DNA of 21,318 nucleotides. Origin: JBASRP01 sp044866075 (GTDB lineage: Bacteria > Actinomycetota > AC-67). The position numbers were made by a program, and so were the translations under genes. The first letter of the stretch is position 1, and each line of letters begins with the position of its first letter. Under the pieces are notes generated by a model. The model was not told where the DNA came from, made no database searches, and worked only from the letters and a program-made list of their open reading frames with translations. Location: assembly GCA_044866075.1 (NCBI GenBank), contig JBIOTQ010000105.1:1-21318 (forward strand), read 5' to 3'. Of this stretch, positions 14,619 to 21,318 are shown one piece after another.

Positions 14619-15770
14619 TCACGCCGCCGGGCCGAACCACGCGTCGAGCCGTTCCTGCTCGAAGCGATCCTTCTCTGCAAGCGCCTCGGCGGACGGCGGG
14701 GTCAGCTCGACCTCCGGCGCGGGCTCGGCGAGGAAGTTGCCGCGCACGAACTGCGCTTCGCCGTTGCCGACCTCGAGGAAGCAGAACCCCTCGCCTGCGA
14801 ACGTCGCCGACGGCTCGCGCCCGGCGACGCGCGCGGCGATGCGCTCGGCGACGACCTGGCCCTCGCCTTCGGCGAAGACGCCGGCCTTCGGCATCGGTTG
14901 CTTGTTGGCCATCGGGATCGCGGTCACGTCGCCGACGGCGTAAACGCCGTCGAACGACGTCTCGAGCGTCCGCGGGTTCACCTTCACCCAGCCGCCTTGC
15001 TCGGCAAGCCCTGAATCGACGACGACGCGCGGCACGCGGTGCGGCGGGATGCCGAACAACAGGTCGAACGGCACCTCGCCACCGGCCGACAGGACCACGC
15101 GACCCTCCTCGACGCGCTCCGCTTTCGAGTCGGGACGGAACTCGACGCCGGCACCGGCCAGGCGGCTCTCGAGGGACTCACACCCGGCCTTCCCGAGCAC
15201 GGGGAGCGACATGGGCTGTGGCGTGAACACGGTGACTGTGGCGCGAGCGGCGCGCGCGCGGAGCTGCTCGTTGGCGAGGAGCGCGAGCTCGTAGGGCGCC
15301 GGCGGACACTTGTAGGGAACTCCGAAGACGCCGACGACCAGGCGGCCGTCCCCGAGCGCCGCCAGCGCCGCGGCCGCCGCCGGCACCTCGTCGGCGGAGT
15401 AGACGTTGTGCGCGTGCTCGCGTAATCCGGGCACCGCGTCGGGCACGGTCTCGGCGCCGAGCGCAACGAGCATCGCGTCGGTCTCGATGCGCTCCCCGCC
15501 GACCTCTGCGGCACGCGCAGCCGGATCGATCGCCGTGATGTCTGAGTTGACGACGCGTATGCCCTTCGCCGTCAACGCATCGAGCGGCCGACGATGGTCG
15601 TCGAGGGAGGCGTCACCAACGACCGCCTGGCTCTTCCGGAACCCCATCATGAAGTGGGTGCGCCGGTCGACGAGCACGATCTCGTCGCTCGGGTCGAGCA
15701 ACGTGCGCAGCCTGTTCGCGGCGGCCACGCCGCCAAAGCCGCCCCCGAGGATCAACACTCTCTTCGGCAT
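14619..15770 (-). CDS. NAD(P)/FAD-dependent oxidoreductase, sulfide:quinone reductase-like
   Basis: A 383-residue flavoprotein. An N-terminal FAD-binding GGGFGG (9-14) follows the first strand, an acidic residue ends the second strand, and VYAVGDVTAIP (276-286) is the second FAD motif. FGVPYKCPPAPYE (149-161) is typical of the SQR/flavocytochrome c sulfide dehydrogenase group, with C155 at the place of a catalytic cysteine. Other cysteines are C197 and C330 (GFCFLEVG). Oxidation of sulfide or persulfide with transfer of electrons to quinone is plausible, but the cysteine set is not certain to match a working SQR. No sulfur-metabolism neighbours are present. It is divergent from the sensor kinase, with 44 bases between the starts. 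Confidence 0.85.
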   Translation of the reverse strand: MPKRVLILGGGFGGVAAANRLRTLLDPSDEIVLVDRRTHFMMGFRKSQAVVGDASLDDHRRPLDALTAKGIRVVNSDITAIDPAARAAEVGGERIETDAMLVALGAETVPDAVPGLREHAHNVYSADEVPAAAAALAALGDGRLVVGVFGVPYKCPPAPYELALLANEQLRARAARATVTVFTPQPMSLPVLGKAGCESLESRLAGAGVEFRPDSKAERVEEGRVVLSAGGEVPFDLLFGIPPHRVPRVVVDSGLAEQGGWVKVNPRTLETSFDGVYAVGDVTAIPMANKQPMPKAGVFAEGEGQVVAERIAARVAGREPSATFAGEGFCFLEVGNGEAQFVRGNFLAEPAPEVELTPPSAEALAEKDRFEQERLDAWFGPAA

Positions 15771-15800
15771 GTCTCCACCCTAGCGGGCCACCGGATCGGG

Positions 15801-15811
15801 CCCATAATGGG
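15801..15811 (+). promoter_or_regulatory. Palindromic -10 element before the sensor kinase
   Basis: CCCATAATGGG is symmetric except at its centre base and contains CATAAT (15803-15808), a good -10 match. Transcription would begin near the kinase ATG at 15815, suggesting a leaderless message. No convincing -35 or ribosome site is seen. Confidence 0.45.
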
Positions 15812-15814
15812 TCG

Positions 15815-17908
15815 ATGACCGAACGAGCAGCACGCCGTCTGGCAATAAGCATCTGGGTCTTCGCGCTCGCCCTCCTCACGGTCGGAGCCGTCCTGCATGT
15901 CATCACTCGCGACGTCAAGGTCCGCCTCCCGTTCGCCTTCCGCGGATCCGACATCGCCATGGCGACGACGATCGGCGCAGTCGGCGTCCTGATCGCCTCG
16001 CGCCGGAGCAGGAACCCGATCGGGTGGCTCCTCCTCGCGACGAGCGTCATCGGAGCGTTCGTCTATCCGGCGGCCAATTACGTGATCTTGTCGCTGCGCG
16101 ACCATGCCGGCTCACTGCCGGGCACCGACATCCTCGCGTGGATACAGAACTGGCTGTGGGTGCCGATGATGGGGATGATCAGTCTCGCCGTCGTCCTGTT
16201 TCCGGATGGCCATTTCTTGTCGCGACGGTGGAAGCGCTACTTCACCTACGTCGCACCTCTGGCCTTGATCGTCTTCACCGTGGGGATCTCGACGCCACCT
16301 GAGACGCTCCAGGGTTTGCCTGCGGATTACAAGAACCCGTTCGCTCTCTCGAAGGACGTCAACGGCATCTTCGAGTCGGTCGGTGGGTTCTGGTTCTTGA
16401 CGTTTCTCATCGCGACCGTCATCACCGTCGTCCAGCGGTTCCGGCGATCGACAGGAGTCGCGCGAGAGCAGATGAAGTGGCTCGTGCCGTCGCTGATCGC
16501 CCTCATCGTCGCGTTCGCCGCGGCGATGCCCATCTACCTCACCATCGGCGAGTCGACGAACCGCGCCATCTTGATCGGCGCGACCGCCATCTTGGTATCG
16601 ATCGTCGCGATCCCGGTTTCGATGGGCATCGCGATCCTTCGCCACCGCTTGTACGACATCGACGTCGTCATCAACAAGGCCGTCGTCTTCACGGCGCTGG
16701 CCGCCGGCATCACTTTGGTTTATGTCGCGGTGATCGTGGGTGTCGGCGCCGCCGTCGGGTCGCGCGGCAAGCCGAACGTCGGCCTGTCCGTGGCGGCGAC
16801 CGCTCTCGTCGCCGTCGCGTTCCAGCCCTTGCGCGACGCCGCGCGGCGCCTCGCGAACCGCGTCGTCTATGGCAAGCGCGCAACACCGCACGACGTCCTC
16901 ACCGCTCTCGGCGAGCGCATCTCCGAGACCTATTCGCTGAACGATGTCCTGCCGCGGCTTGCGCAGCTCGTCACCGAGGCGACCGCCGCATCTCACGTGG
17001 AGATCTGGCTGCGCGTCGGCGGCGAGATGCGGCCGGCCGCTGCCTGGCCCGCCGAGAACTCCGCCACGTTGCCGGTCTCGGCGCCCGGGGACGGCGCGGC
17101 GCTGCACATCCCCGGCGCGGAACGAACCTTTCCCGTGAGGCACCAAGGGGAGCTCCTCGGGGCCGTCGCAGTACGCACGCCAGCCAACGAGCAGCTCACG
17201 TCGGCCGACGAGCGGCTGCTCGCGGATGTCGGCTCACACGCAGGCCTCGTTCTTCGGAACGTCCGCTTGATCGAGGAGCTGCGCGCGTCACGCCAGCGAC
17301 TTGTCTCGGCCCAAGACCAAGAGAGACGAAAAATCGAACGCAACCTCCACGACGGCGCGCAGCAGCATCTCGTCGCGCTCTCGGTCAACCTCCGCCTCGC
17401 TCGCAACCTCCTCGACGGGGATACGGCGCAGGCTGCGCAGCTCCTCGAACAGCTCCAGGCCGACGCTGCGGACGCGCTGCAGACCTTGCGCGACCTCGCG
17501 CACGGCATCTACCCGCCGCTGCTGGCCGACCGGGGGCTTGCTGCGGCGCTGTCGTCGCATGCGGCGAAGGCGCCCGTGCCCACGACCGTCGAGTCCGACG
17601 GCATCGCGCGCTATCCGATGGAGGTTGAAGCGGCGGTCTATTTCTGCGCGCTCGAGGCCTTGCAGAACGTCGGCAAGTACGCGCACGCGACGCACGCAAC
17701 CGTCCGTCTCGCTGAAGAGGACGGACACCTCACCTTCGAGATCACCGACGACGGTGCAGGATTCGACGCCGCGCGCGTCGCGCGGGGCGCCGGGCTCACG
17801 AACATGACCGACCGCCTCGAAGCGCTCGGCGGCACGATCGACGTCGAATCGGCGCCCGGCGCCGGCACGACCGTCCGCGGCCGAATCGCCGCGGCCCCCA
17901 CCGCTTAG
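15815..17908 (+). CDS. Membrane sensor histidine kinase, HisKA_3/LiaS-DesK type with GAF-like domain
   Basis: A 697-residue kinase. About seven to nine hydrophobic helices fill residues 10-340, including the LRHRLYDIDVVINKAVVF stretch (275-292) common in this group. A GAF-like domain follows (about 360-485), then the dimerisation region QDQERRKIERNLHDGAQQHL (500-519) with phospho-acceptor H512, the segment LRDLAHGIYPPLL (558-570), and a HATPase domain with N-box ALQNVGKYAHA (615-625), DDGAGF (645-650), GLTNMTDR (660-667) and GAGTTV (682-687). It would sense a membrane or intracellular cue and phosphorylate a NarL-type response regulator. No regulator is encoded next to it, so it is an orphan here. 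The stop overlaps the convergent SRPBCC gene by 4 bases. Confidence 0.93.
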   Translation: MTERAARRLAISIWVFALALLTVGAVLHVITRDVKVRLPFAFRGSDIAMATTIGAVGVLIASRRSRNPIGWLLLATSVIGAFVYPAANYVILSLRDHAGSLPGTDILAWIQNWLWVPMMGMISLAVVLFPDGHFLSRRWKRYFTYVAPLALIVFTVGISTPPETLQGLPADYKNPFALSKDVNGIFESVGGFWFLTFLIATVITVVQRFRRSTGVAREQMKWLVPSLIALIVAFAAAMPIYLTIGESTNRAILIGATAILVSIVAIPVSMGIAILRHRLYDIDVVINKAVVFTALAAGITLVYVAVIVGVGAAVGSRGKPNVGLSVAATALVAVAFQPLRDAARRLANRVVYGKRATPHDVLTALGERISETYSLNDVLPRLAQLVTEATAASHVEIWLRVGGEMRPAAAWPAENSATLPVSAPGDGAALHIPGAERTFPVRHQGELLGAVAVRTPANEQLTSADERLLADVGSHAGLVLRNVRLIEELRASRQRLVSAQDQERRKIERNLHDGAQQHLVALSVNLRLARNLLDGDTAQAAQLLEQLQADAADALQTLRDLAHGIYPPLLADRGLAAALSSHAAKAPVPTTVESDGIARYPMEVEAAVYFCALEALQNVGKYAHATHATVRLAEEDGHLTFEITDDGAGFDAARVARGAGLTNMTDRLEALGGTIDVESAPGAGTTVRGRIAAAPTA

Positions 17909-18345
17909 GGGCCGCTCTCGACCTTCGCCTTGAGGTTCTTCAGCGCCTTCATCATGTCGGCCTTGATCGCAGGCGACGCGATGGTCGCGACGATGCCCGA
18001 CGGGTTCGGCTCGAGCGTCCGCTCGACGAGGGTCCCGCCGCCCGACGGCGTCAGCGTGAACGTGCTCGTGTAGACGACGGGCTTCTTCCCGCCTTGATGC
18101 GCCTCGAACGCGAGTGTCGTCGGCGCGTTGACCGTCGTCACCTTGATGTCGGCGGCGGCGTGCTTGCCGGCGAACTTCTGCTCCGAGTGGAACGTGCTCC
18201 CGACCGCGAGCGGACCGCCCGACACCGGCTTCACCTCGAGGCCCGCTTTCTGGTTGGCCCACGACCCGTGGTTCGCGAAGTCCGACAACACATCGAACAC
18301 CCGCTCCGGCGGCGCGGCCACCTGGATCTTGGCTCGGATCGCCAT
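17905..18345 (-). CDS. SRPBCC (START/Bet v1-like) family protein
   Basis: A 146-residue single-domain protein with the polyketide cyclase/Bet v1-like pattern: an opening strand AIRAKIQVAAPPERVFDVLSD (2-22 region), a SWANQ loop, GSTFHSEQKF after a turn, and repeated strands ending in GGGTLVERTLEPNP and a C-terminal helix AIKADMMKALKNLKAKVE. The fold makes a deep pocket for hydrophobic ligands; the ligand is unknown. The open frame continues upstream, but the ATG at 18345 has GGAGG 5 bases before it and starts exactly at the first strand. A TATAGT element (18386-18391, minus strand) may be its -10. The stop overlaps the kinase stop. Confidence 0.88.
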   Translation of the reverse strand: MAIRAKIQVAAPPERVFDVLSDFANHGSWANQKAGLEVKPVSGGPLAVGSTFHSEQKFAGKHAAADIKVTTVNAPTTLAFEAHQGGKKPVVYTSTFTLTPSGGGTLVERTLEPNPSGIVATIASPAIKADMMKALKNLKAKVESGP

Positions 18346-18365
18346 GACGTCCTCCCTTTCCGTTG

Positions 18366-18384
18366 GGCGGCGACCTCCGCCGCC
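18366..18384. repeat. Perfect GC-rich inverted repeat upstream of the SRPBCC gene
   Basis: GGCGGCG (18366-18372) and CGCCGCC (18378-18384) form a perfect 7-base stem with a 5-base loop. It lies between the candidate -10 (18386-18391) and the ribosome site, spanning the predicted transcription start. An operator or a short terminator of the upstream M15 gene are both possible. Confidence 0.4.
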
Positions 18385-18385
18385 G

Positions 18386-18391
18386 ACTATA
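18386..18391 (-). promoter_or_regulatory. Candidate -10 element of the SRPBCC gene
   Basis: The minus strand reads TATAGT, one base from the TATAAT consensus, about 40 bases before the ATG. No good -35 hexamer is found at the usual distance, so this stays tentative. Confidence 0.35.
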
Positions 18392-18421
18392 CGACGAACG
18401 GCCAAAGGTCCGATCGACAGC

Positions 18422-19504
18422 TCACCGTTTCAAGAGCGCGGCGAGCTCGAAGTGCATGCCGTCCGGGGTCTTCCAGCGGCCGCCCCAGCTGAAGCCCCAC
18501 TTCTCGAAGATCGCGACGATACGGGGGTCCATCGTGGGACGAGCGCCGTACCGGTTCGTCGACACGTTGAGGTCGATCGCCAGCCCCCAGGCGTGCATCG
18601 AGGGCGGGTTCGTCGGATCCCACAGGATCGTGCGCGCGACGTAACAGCCGCCGTACTGGGACCTGTCGATCAGAGCGGCGAGGTGGTTCAGCTCGATCTC
18701 GCGCATCGCGCGCGCGAGCTGCGGCAGCATCAAACGGTGGCACGTGACGGTCCCCAGGATGGGCACCCTCTGTGATCGGATGTACCCGCGGGCCCAGTTT
18801 GGGCTGGCGGAGATGCGGCCGTCGGGGTGGACGACGTACGAGAAGGAGCCGAACAGCCGCGAGACGCCGCGGCCCATCAAGAACTTCGGCGTCGGGCCGG
18901 ACAGGGACACGGTCTGCCCCAGCTGGTGCGCCAGTGCCACGGCGACGCGGTCGGAGCTCTCCGACCCATTGATGCCGACCAGAAGCATCGTCGGCTTCGC
19001 CGTCGCGACGGTAGACGCCAGGATGCCGTCGGCGAACGTCGAGACGTCGAGCGCCGCGACGCGGACGGTTCTCTGCGTGCGGCCCGAAACCAGGCGGATG
19101 GAATCGCCGGGCGCCACGCCGAGCCCCGCGCGCTGAGACGACGCGAGGAGAACCGAGCCGTCCGAGAGCGGCCCCGTGCCGCCGCCGATGAGGACCGGCG
19201 CCAGCGGCGCGAACTGATCGGGAACGACGGACGCGAGCTTGATGCCGAGCGTCTTGCCCCCCGCGCCGACGGCCGTGACGTTCGAGAGCCCGACGGTCGC
19301 CACCACCGAAACGCCGCTCACGCCACGCACATCGTGGAGCGTCTTGGAGGTGACCCCGGCCGGGACGGCGACCTGCAGGACGGTGGCCGGTCCGGCCGTT
19401 CCGTCGACGGCTTCGAATCGCCCTCCGCACGCGGCCAGGAGCAGCGCGGTCAGCAGGACCGGGACGCGCAGGATACGTGGGTAGGAATCGCTCATAAGGG
19501 ACAT
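18422..19504 (-). CDS. Lipoprotein with C-terminal M15 D-Ala-D-Ala carboxypeptidase-like domain
   Basis: A 360-residue secreted protein. A lipoprotein signal (basic start, hydrophobic core, LLLAAC lipobox with C26) predicts anchoring to the outer face of the membrane. The C-terminal third is an M15-type zinc peptidase: PSMHAWGLAIDLN (301-313) with H304 and D311 in the HxxxxxxD spacing, and TPDGMHFEL (346-354) with H351, the usual zinc ligands. This implies cleavage of peptidoglycan peptides. The middle (about 95-150), with SSQRAGLGVAPGDSIRLVSG, resembles the periplasmic core domain of MacB/FtsX-type permeases, an unusual partner. A second ATG three codons in is an alternative start. It follows the methyltransferase gene by 31 bases on the same strand. 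Confidence 0.85.
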   Translation of the reverse strand: MSLMSDSYPRILRVPVLLTALLLAACGGRFEAVDGTAGPATVLQVAVPAGVTSKTLHDVRGVSGVSVVATVGLSNVTAVGAGGKTLGIKLASVVPDQFAPLAPVLIGGGTGPLSDGSVLLASSQRAGLGVAPGDSIRLVSGRTQRTVRVAALDVSTFADGILASTVATAKPTMLLVGINGSESSDRVAVALAHQLGQTVSLSGPTPKFLMGRGVSRLFGSFSYVVHPDGRISASPNWARGYIRSQRVPILGTVTCHRLMLPQLARAMREIELNHLAALIDRSQYGGCYVARTILWDPTNPPSMHAWGLAIDLNVSTNRYGARPTMDPRIVAIFEKWGFSWGGRWKTPDGMHFELAALLKR

Positions 19505-19535
19505 CGGAAAGCCTACCGGCGGGCCCGGGCCGCGG

Positions 19536-20321
19536 TCACTCCGGGTCCCACCACAGGGTCACGACCTCGCGATCCTGCGGCGGGGGGTGCTCCTCAAGCG
19601 CCCGGGCGATGTCCGGGTCGCGCTCCGGGGGCAAGCACAGCTCGACCCGCACCATCGCGATCAGGTCCTCCCGCGGGAGCGCCGTCATGAGCAAGGGCTT
19701 CCGCCACCGGTCGGCCCCGACCTCGAGGCCGAGCTCGCGCATCACCGTGACAACGTCGTCGGCGGTGGGTCGCGACGGGCGGTCGATGCCGTGCAATGCC
19801 CGCCAGAGCGGGTTCTCCGTCGCGCGCGGATGCTCGGCGGTCATCTCGATCACGAACCGGGCCCGCGCGTGGTCGGCGAGCGCGACGACGAACGGCTCGA
19901 TGTCTTGGACGTTGTAGACCACGTGGTGGCACACGACGACGTCGGCCCCCGCGGCCTCGTCTCGCGCGTCGGGCCAGCGGCCCCGCACCTCGTCGTGAGC
20001 CACGCCAGCCGCGGCCGCGCGCTCCGCGAACGCGGCCAGCATCCCGTCGCTCTCGTCTAGGCCCACCAGACGTCCGGCGCGATGCGCGAGCGGCAGGCTC
20101 GCGGCGCCGGCGCCGCAGCCGATGTCTAGGACGGTTCCGCCTTCCGGCAACGCCTCAATCGCGCGGAGATACGACGGGCTCGTTTGATCGGGCGGCAGGT
20201 CGGCCGCCCGCGCGAAGTGCGCGACGGGATACTCCCAGGGATCGGCCGGCGCGGCGTCGAGGATGTCTTGCGGGATCGCCCAGGACGCGAGGTCTTCGGC
20301 CCACTCGGCAGCCGCCGTCAT
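19536..20321 (-). CDS. Class I SAM-dependent methyltransferase
   Basis: A 261-residue cytoplasmic protein with the Rossmann-like methyltransferase core: motif I VLDIGCGAGAAS (64-75), an acidic end of strand 2 in VGLDES (86-91), and the later ADVVVCHHVVYNV strand (about 125-137), which corresponds to motif IV. The N-terminal 60 residues and the C-terminal 60 residues flank the core and probably set substrate choice, which cannot be read. The ATG begins only 4 bases after the stop of the dehalogenase-like gene, so the two form an operon with likely translational coupling. No close match to a named methyltransferase is recognised. A small-molecule substrate is more likely than RNA or DNA, but this is inference. 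Confidence 0.88.
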   Translation of the reverse strand: MTAAAEWAEDLASWAIPQDILDAAPADPWEYPVAHFARAADLPPDQTSPSYLRAIEALPEGGTVLDIGCGAGAASLPLAHRAGRLVGLDESDGMLAAFAERAAAAGVAHDEVRGRWPDARDEAAGADVVVCHHVVYNVQDIEPFVVALADHARARFVIEMTAEHPRATENPLWRALHGIDRPSRPTADDVVTVMRELGLEVGADRWRKPLLMTALPREDLIAMVRVELCLPPERDPDIARALEEHPPPQDREVVTLWWDPE

Positions 20322-20325
20322 GTTC

Positions 20326-21249
20326 TCAAGCGGTTTTGGCTCCGGTGGCGAGCGCGAAGCGCACGACGGCCTCCGCGAGCTCGACGCCTTTGTCCTCCTG
20401 AAGGAAATGGCCTCCGCCCACGATCGTCACGTGCTCGACGTTGCGCGCGCCGGGGATCCGCTTGCGGAGAACGGCGTCCGCCCCGTGCGTGATCGGGTCG
20501 GAGTCGCTGAACGCGGTGAGGAACGGCTTCTCCCACTTGTCGAGGACCTCCCACGCGGCGCGGTTCGCAGGCGCAGCGGGATCATCGGGCGACGCAGGAA
20601 CGAGCATCGGGAACTGCCGCGCCCCGGCTTTGTAGGAGTCGTCCGGGAACGGCGCGTCGTACGCCGCGACGACTTCGTCGGCAACAGGTTGCACCGCGCA
20701 CCCTCCGGCGACGATGCGTCCGACGCGGAAGTCGGGCGTCTCTTGCGAATATTTCCGCCACGCATGGAAAGCCTCGCCGAGATCACGGTCACCGGTCGGA
20801 AGGAACGTGTTCGCCGCAACCACGCGCGCGACGCGATCGGGCGATTCGGTGACGACCCGCAAGCCGATCAGGCCTCCCCAGTCCTGACCGAAGAACGTGA
20901 CGTTCGCCAGATCGAGCGCCTCGATGAACGCGTGCACCCATCCGACGTGCCGCTCATACGTGTAATCGGACCGCTCGGACGGCTTGTCGGAGCGGCCGAA
21001 TCCGATGAGATCCGGCGCCACCGCGCGCAACCCGGCTGCGGTGATCACCGGGATCATCGTCCGGTAGAGGTACGACCACGACGGTTCGCCGTGGAGCATG
21101 AGGACCGGGTCCGCCGACGGTGGTCCCTCGTCGACGAAGTGCATCCGCAGCGGGTGACCGTCGATCTCGCCGACGTCCACGTAGTGCGGCTCGAACGGAT
21201 AGCCGGGGAGACCGGCGAAGCGCTCGTCGGGCGTCCGGAGAACCCTCAC
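20326..21249 (-). CDS. Alpha/beta hydrolase, haloalkane dehalogenase (HLD-I)-like
   Basis: A 307-residue alpha/beta hydrolase of DhlA/DhmA length. Landmarks are HGEPSWSYLYR (53-63), FGRSDKP (84-90), the nucleophile elbow GQDWGG (121-126) with Asp123, the acid in FSDSDPI (D251) and the base in GGGHFLQED (H281). An Asp nucleophile followed by Trp124 is the haloalkane dehalogenase pattern, which hydrolyses carbon-halogen bonds to alcohol and halide. The cap domain (about 150-230, including YDAPFPDDSYKAGARQFP) looks like HLD-I but seems to lack the second halide-holding Trp of DhlA. The start is GTG at 21249 with a weak ribosome site. It heads a run with the methyltransferase. Confidence 0.87.
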   Translation of the reverse strand: MRVLRTPDERFAGLPGYPFEPHYVDVGEIDGHPLRMHFVDEGPPSADPVLMLHGEPSWSYLYRTMIPVITAAGLRAVAPDLIGFGRSDKPSERSDYTYERHVGWVHAFIEALDLANVTFFGQDWGGLIGLRVVTESPDRVARVVAANTFLPTGDRDLGEAFHAWRKYSQETPDFRVGRIVAGGCAVQPVADEVVAAYDAPFPDDSYKAGARQFPMLVPASPDDPAAPANRAAWEVLDKWEKPFLTAFSDSDPITHGADAVLRKRIPGARNVEHVTIVGGGHFLQEDKGVELAEAVVRFALATGAKTA

Positions 21250-21301
21250 CGCACGGATGCTAACGGGCGCTGCTCCTACGCGCGAAAGAGCGGCGGCCGC
21301 C

Positions 21302-21318
21302 AGATCGGAAGAGCGTCG
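21302..21318 (+). other. Illumina TruSeq adapter remnant (non-genomic)
   Basis: The last 17 bases, AGATCGGAAGAGCGTCG, match the beginning of the standard Illumina TruSeq read-2-side adapter exactly. They end the window abruptly. They should be trimmed; the genomic sequence most likely ends at 21301 or slightly before. Confidence 0.93.

Noticed and set aside
13138..14943. Long plus-strand open frame (about 600 codons) across the DNA ligase and SQR-like genes
   Set aside because: It is antisense to two clear genes, rich in Arg, Asp and Glu with no motifs, as expected for a shadow frame in GC-rich DNA.
1..21301. CRISPR arrays, tRNA genes, insertion sequences or phage attachment sites
   Set aside because: No regularly spaced repeats, cloverleaf-like segments, transposase or integrase frames were seen on either strand.

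Overview
The window looks like the end of a metagenomic or draft contig from a high-GC bacterium, most likely an actinomycetote. This is inferred from GC-rich coding with strong third-position G/C, frequent GTG starts, three small split-barrel flavin/F420-type (PPOX) proteins, a DrrAB-type ABC exporter, an HTH_42/AlkZ-like protein, an ATP-dependent DNA ligase and a LiaS/DesK-like multi-membrane histidine kinase. No rRNA, tRNA, transposase, integrase, CRISPR array or phage gene is visible. Genes are tightly packed and the longest gap is about 210 bases. The last 17 bases (21302-21318) match the start of the standard Illumina TruSeq adapter, so the right edge is a library artefact and not genome.

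Layout from left to right. Positions 78-557: a PPOX-like protein. Positions 561-3047: a divergent TetR regulator and DHA2-type drug exporter with two near-identical operator copies over overlapping promoters, followed by a small stand-alone Lrp-type (RAM) ligand-binding domain. Positions 3058-4161: an AlkZ/YcaQ-like winged-helix protein with the QxQ motif of DNA-crosslink glycosylases. Positions 4352-6795: an operon of a RibD-C/dihydrofolate-reductase-like protein and a DrrA/DrrB ABC exporter, with two hairpins in its leader. Positions 6802-8930: 3-methyladenine DNA glycosylase I (Tag) and a second 14-helix-type MFS exporter. Positions 9143-12020: a compact four-gene operon (stand-alone ParB-like CTPase-fold protein, cupin, cytoplasmic BtuF-like cobalamin/metal-receptor protein, PEP mutase/isocitrate lyase superfamily enzyme). 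Positions 12150-13075: two divergent PPOX genes. Positions 13072-15770: an ATP-dependent DNA ligase downstream of an SQR-like flavoprotein. Positions 15815-17908: an orphan sensor kinase. Positions 17905-21249: four minus-strand genes (haloalkane-dehalogenase-like hydrolase, SAM methyltransferase, M15-peptidase lipoprotein, SRPBCC protein).

Two themes recur. The first is toxin export and regulation: two MFS pumps, one ABC pump and a TetR switch. The second is repair of alkylated or nicked DNA: the AlkZ-like protein, Tag and an ATP-dependent ligase. Together they suggest a chromosomal stress and resistance neighbourhood in a soil-type organism, but they lie in separate transcription units. The cluster most worth a second look as an uncharacterised system is the ParB-like/cupin/BtuF-like/PEP-mutase-like operon, because its order and spacing imply co-expression of proteins with no obvious shared pathway.
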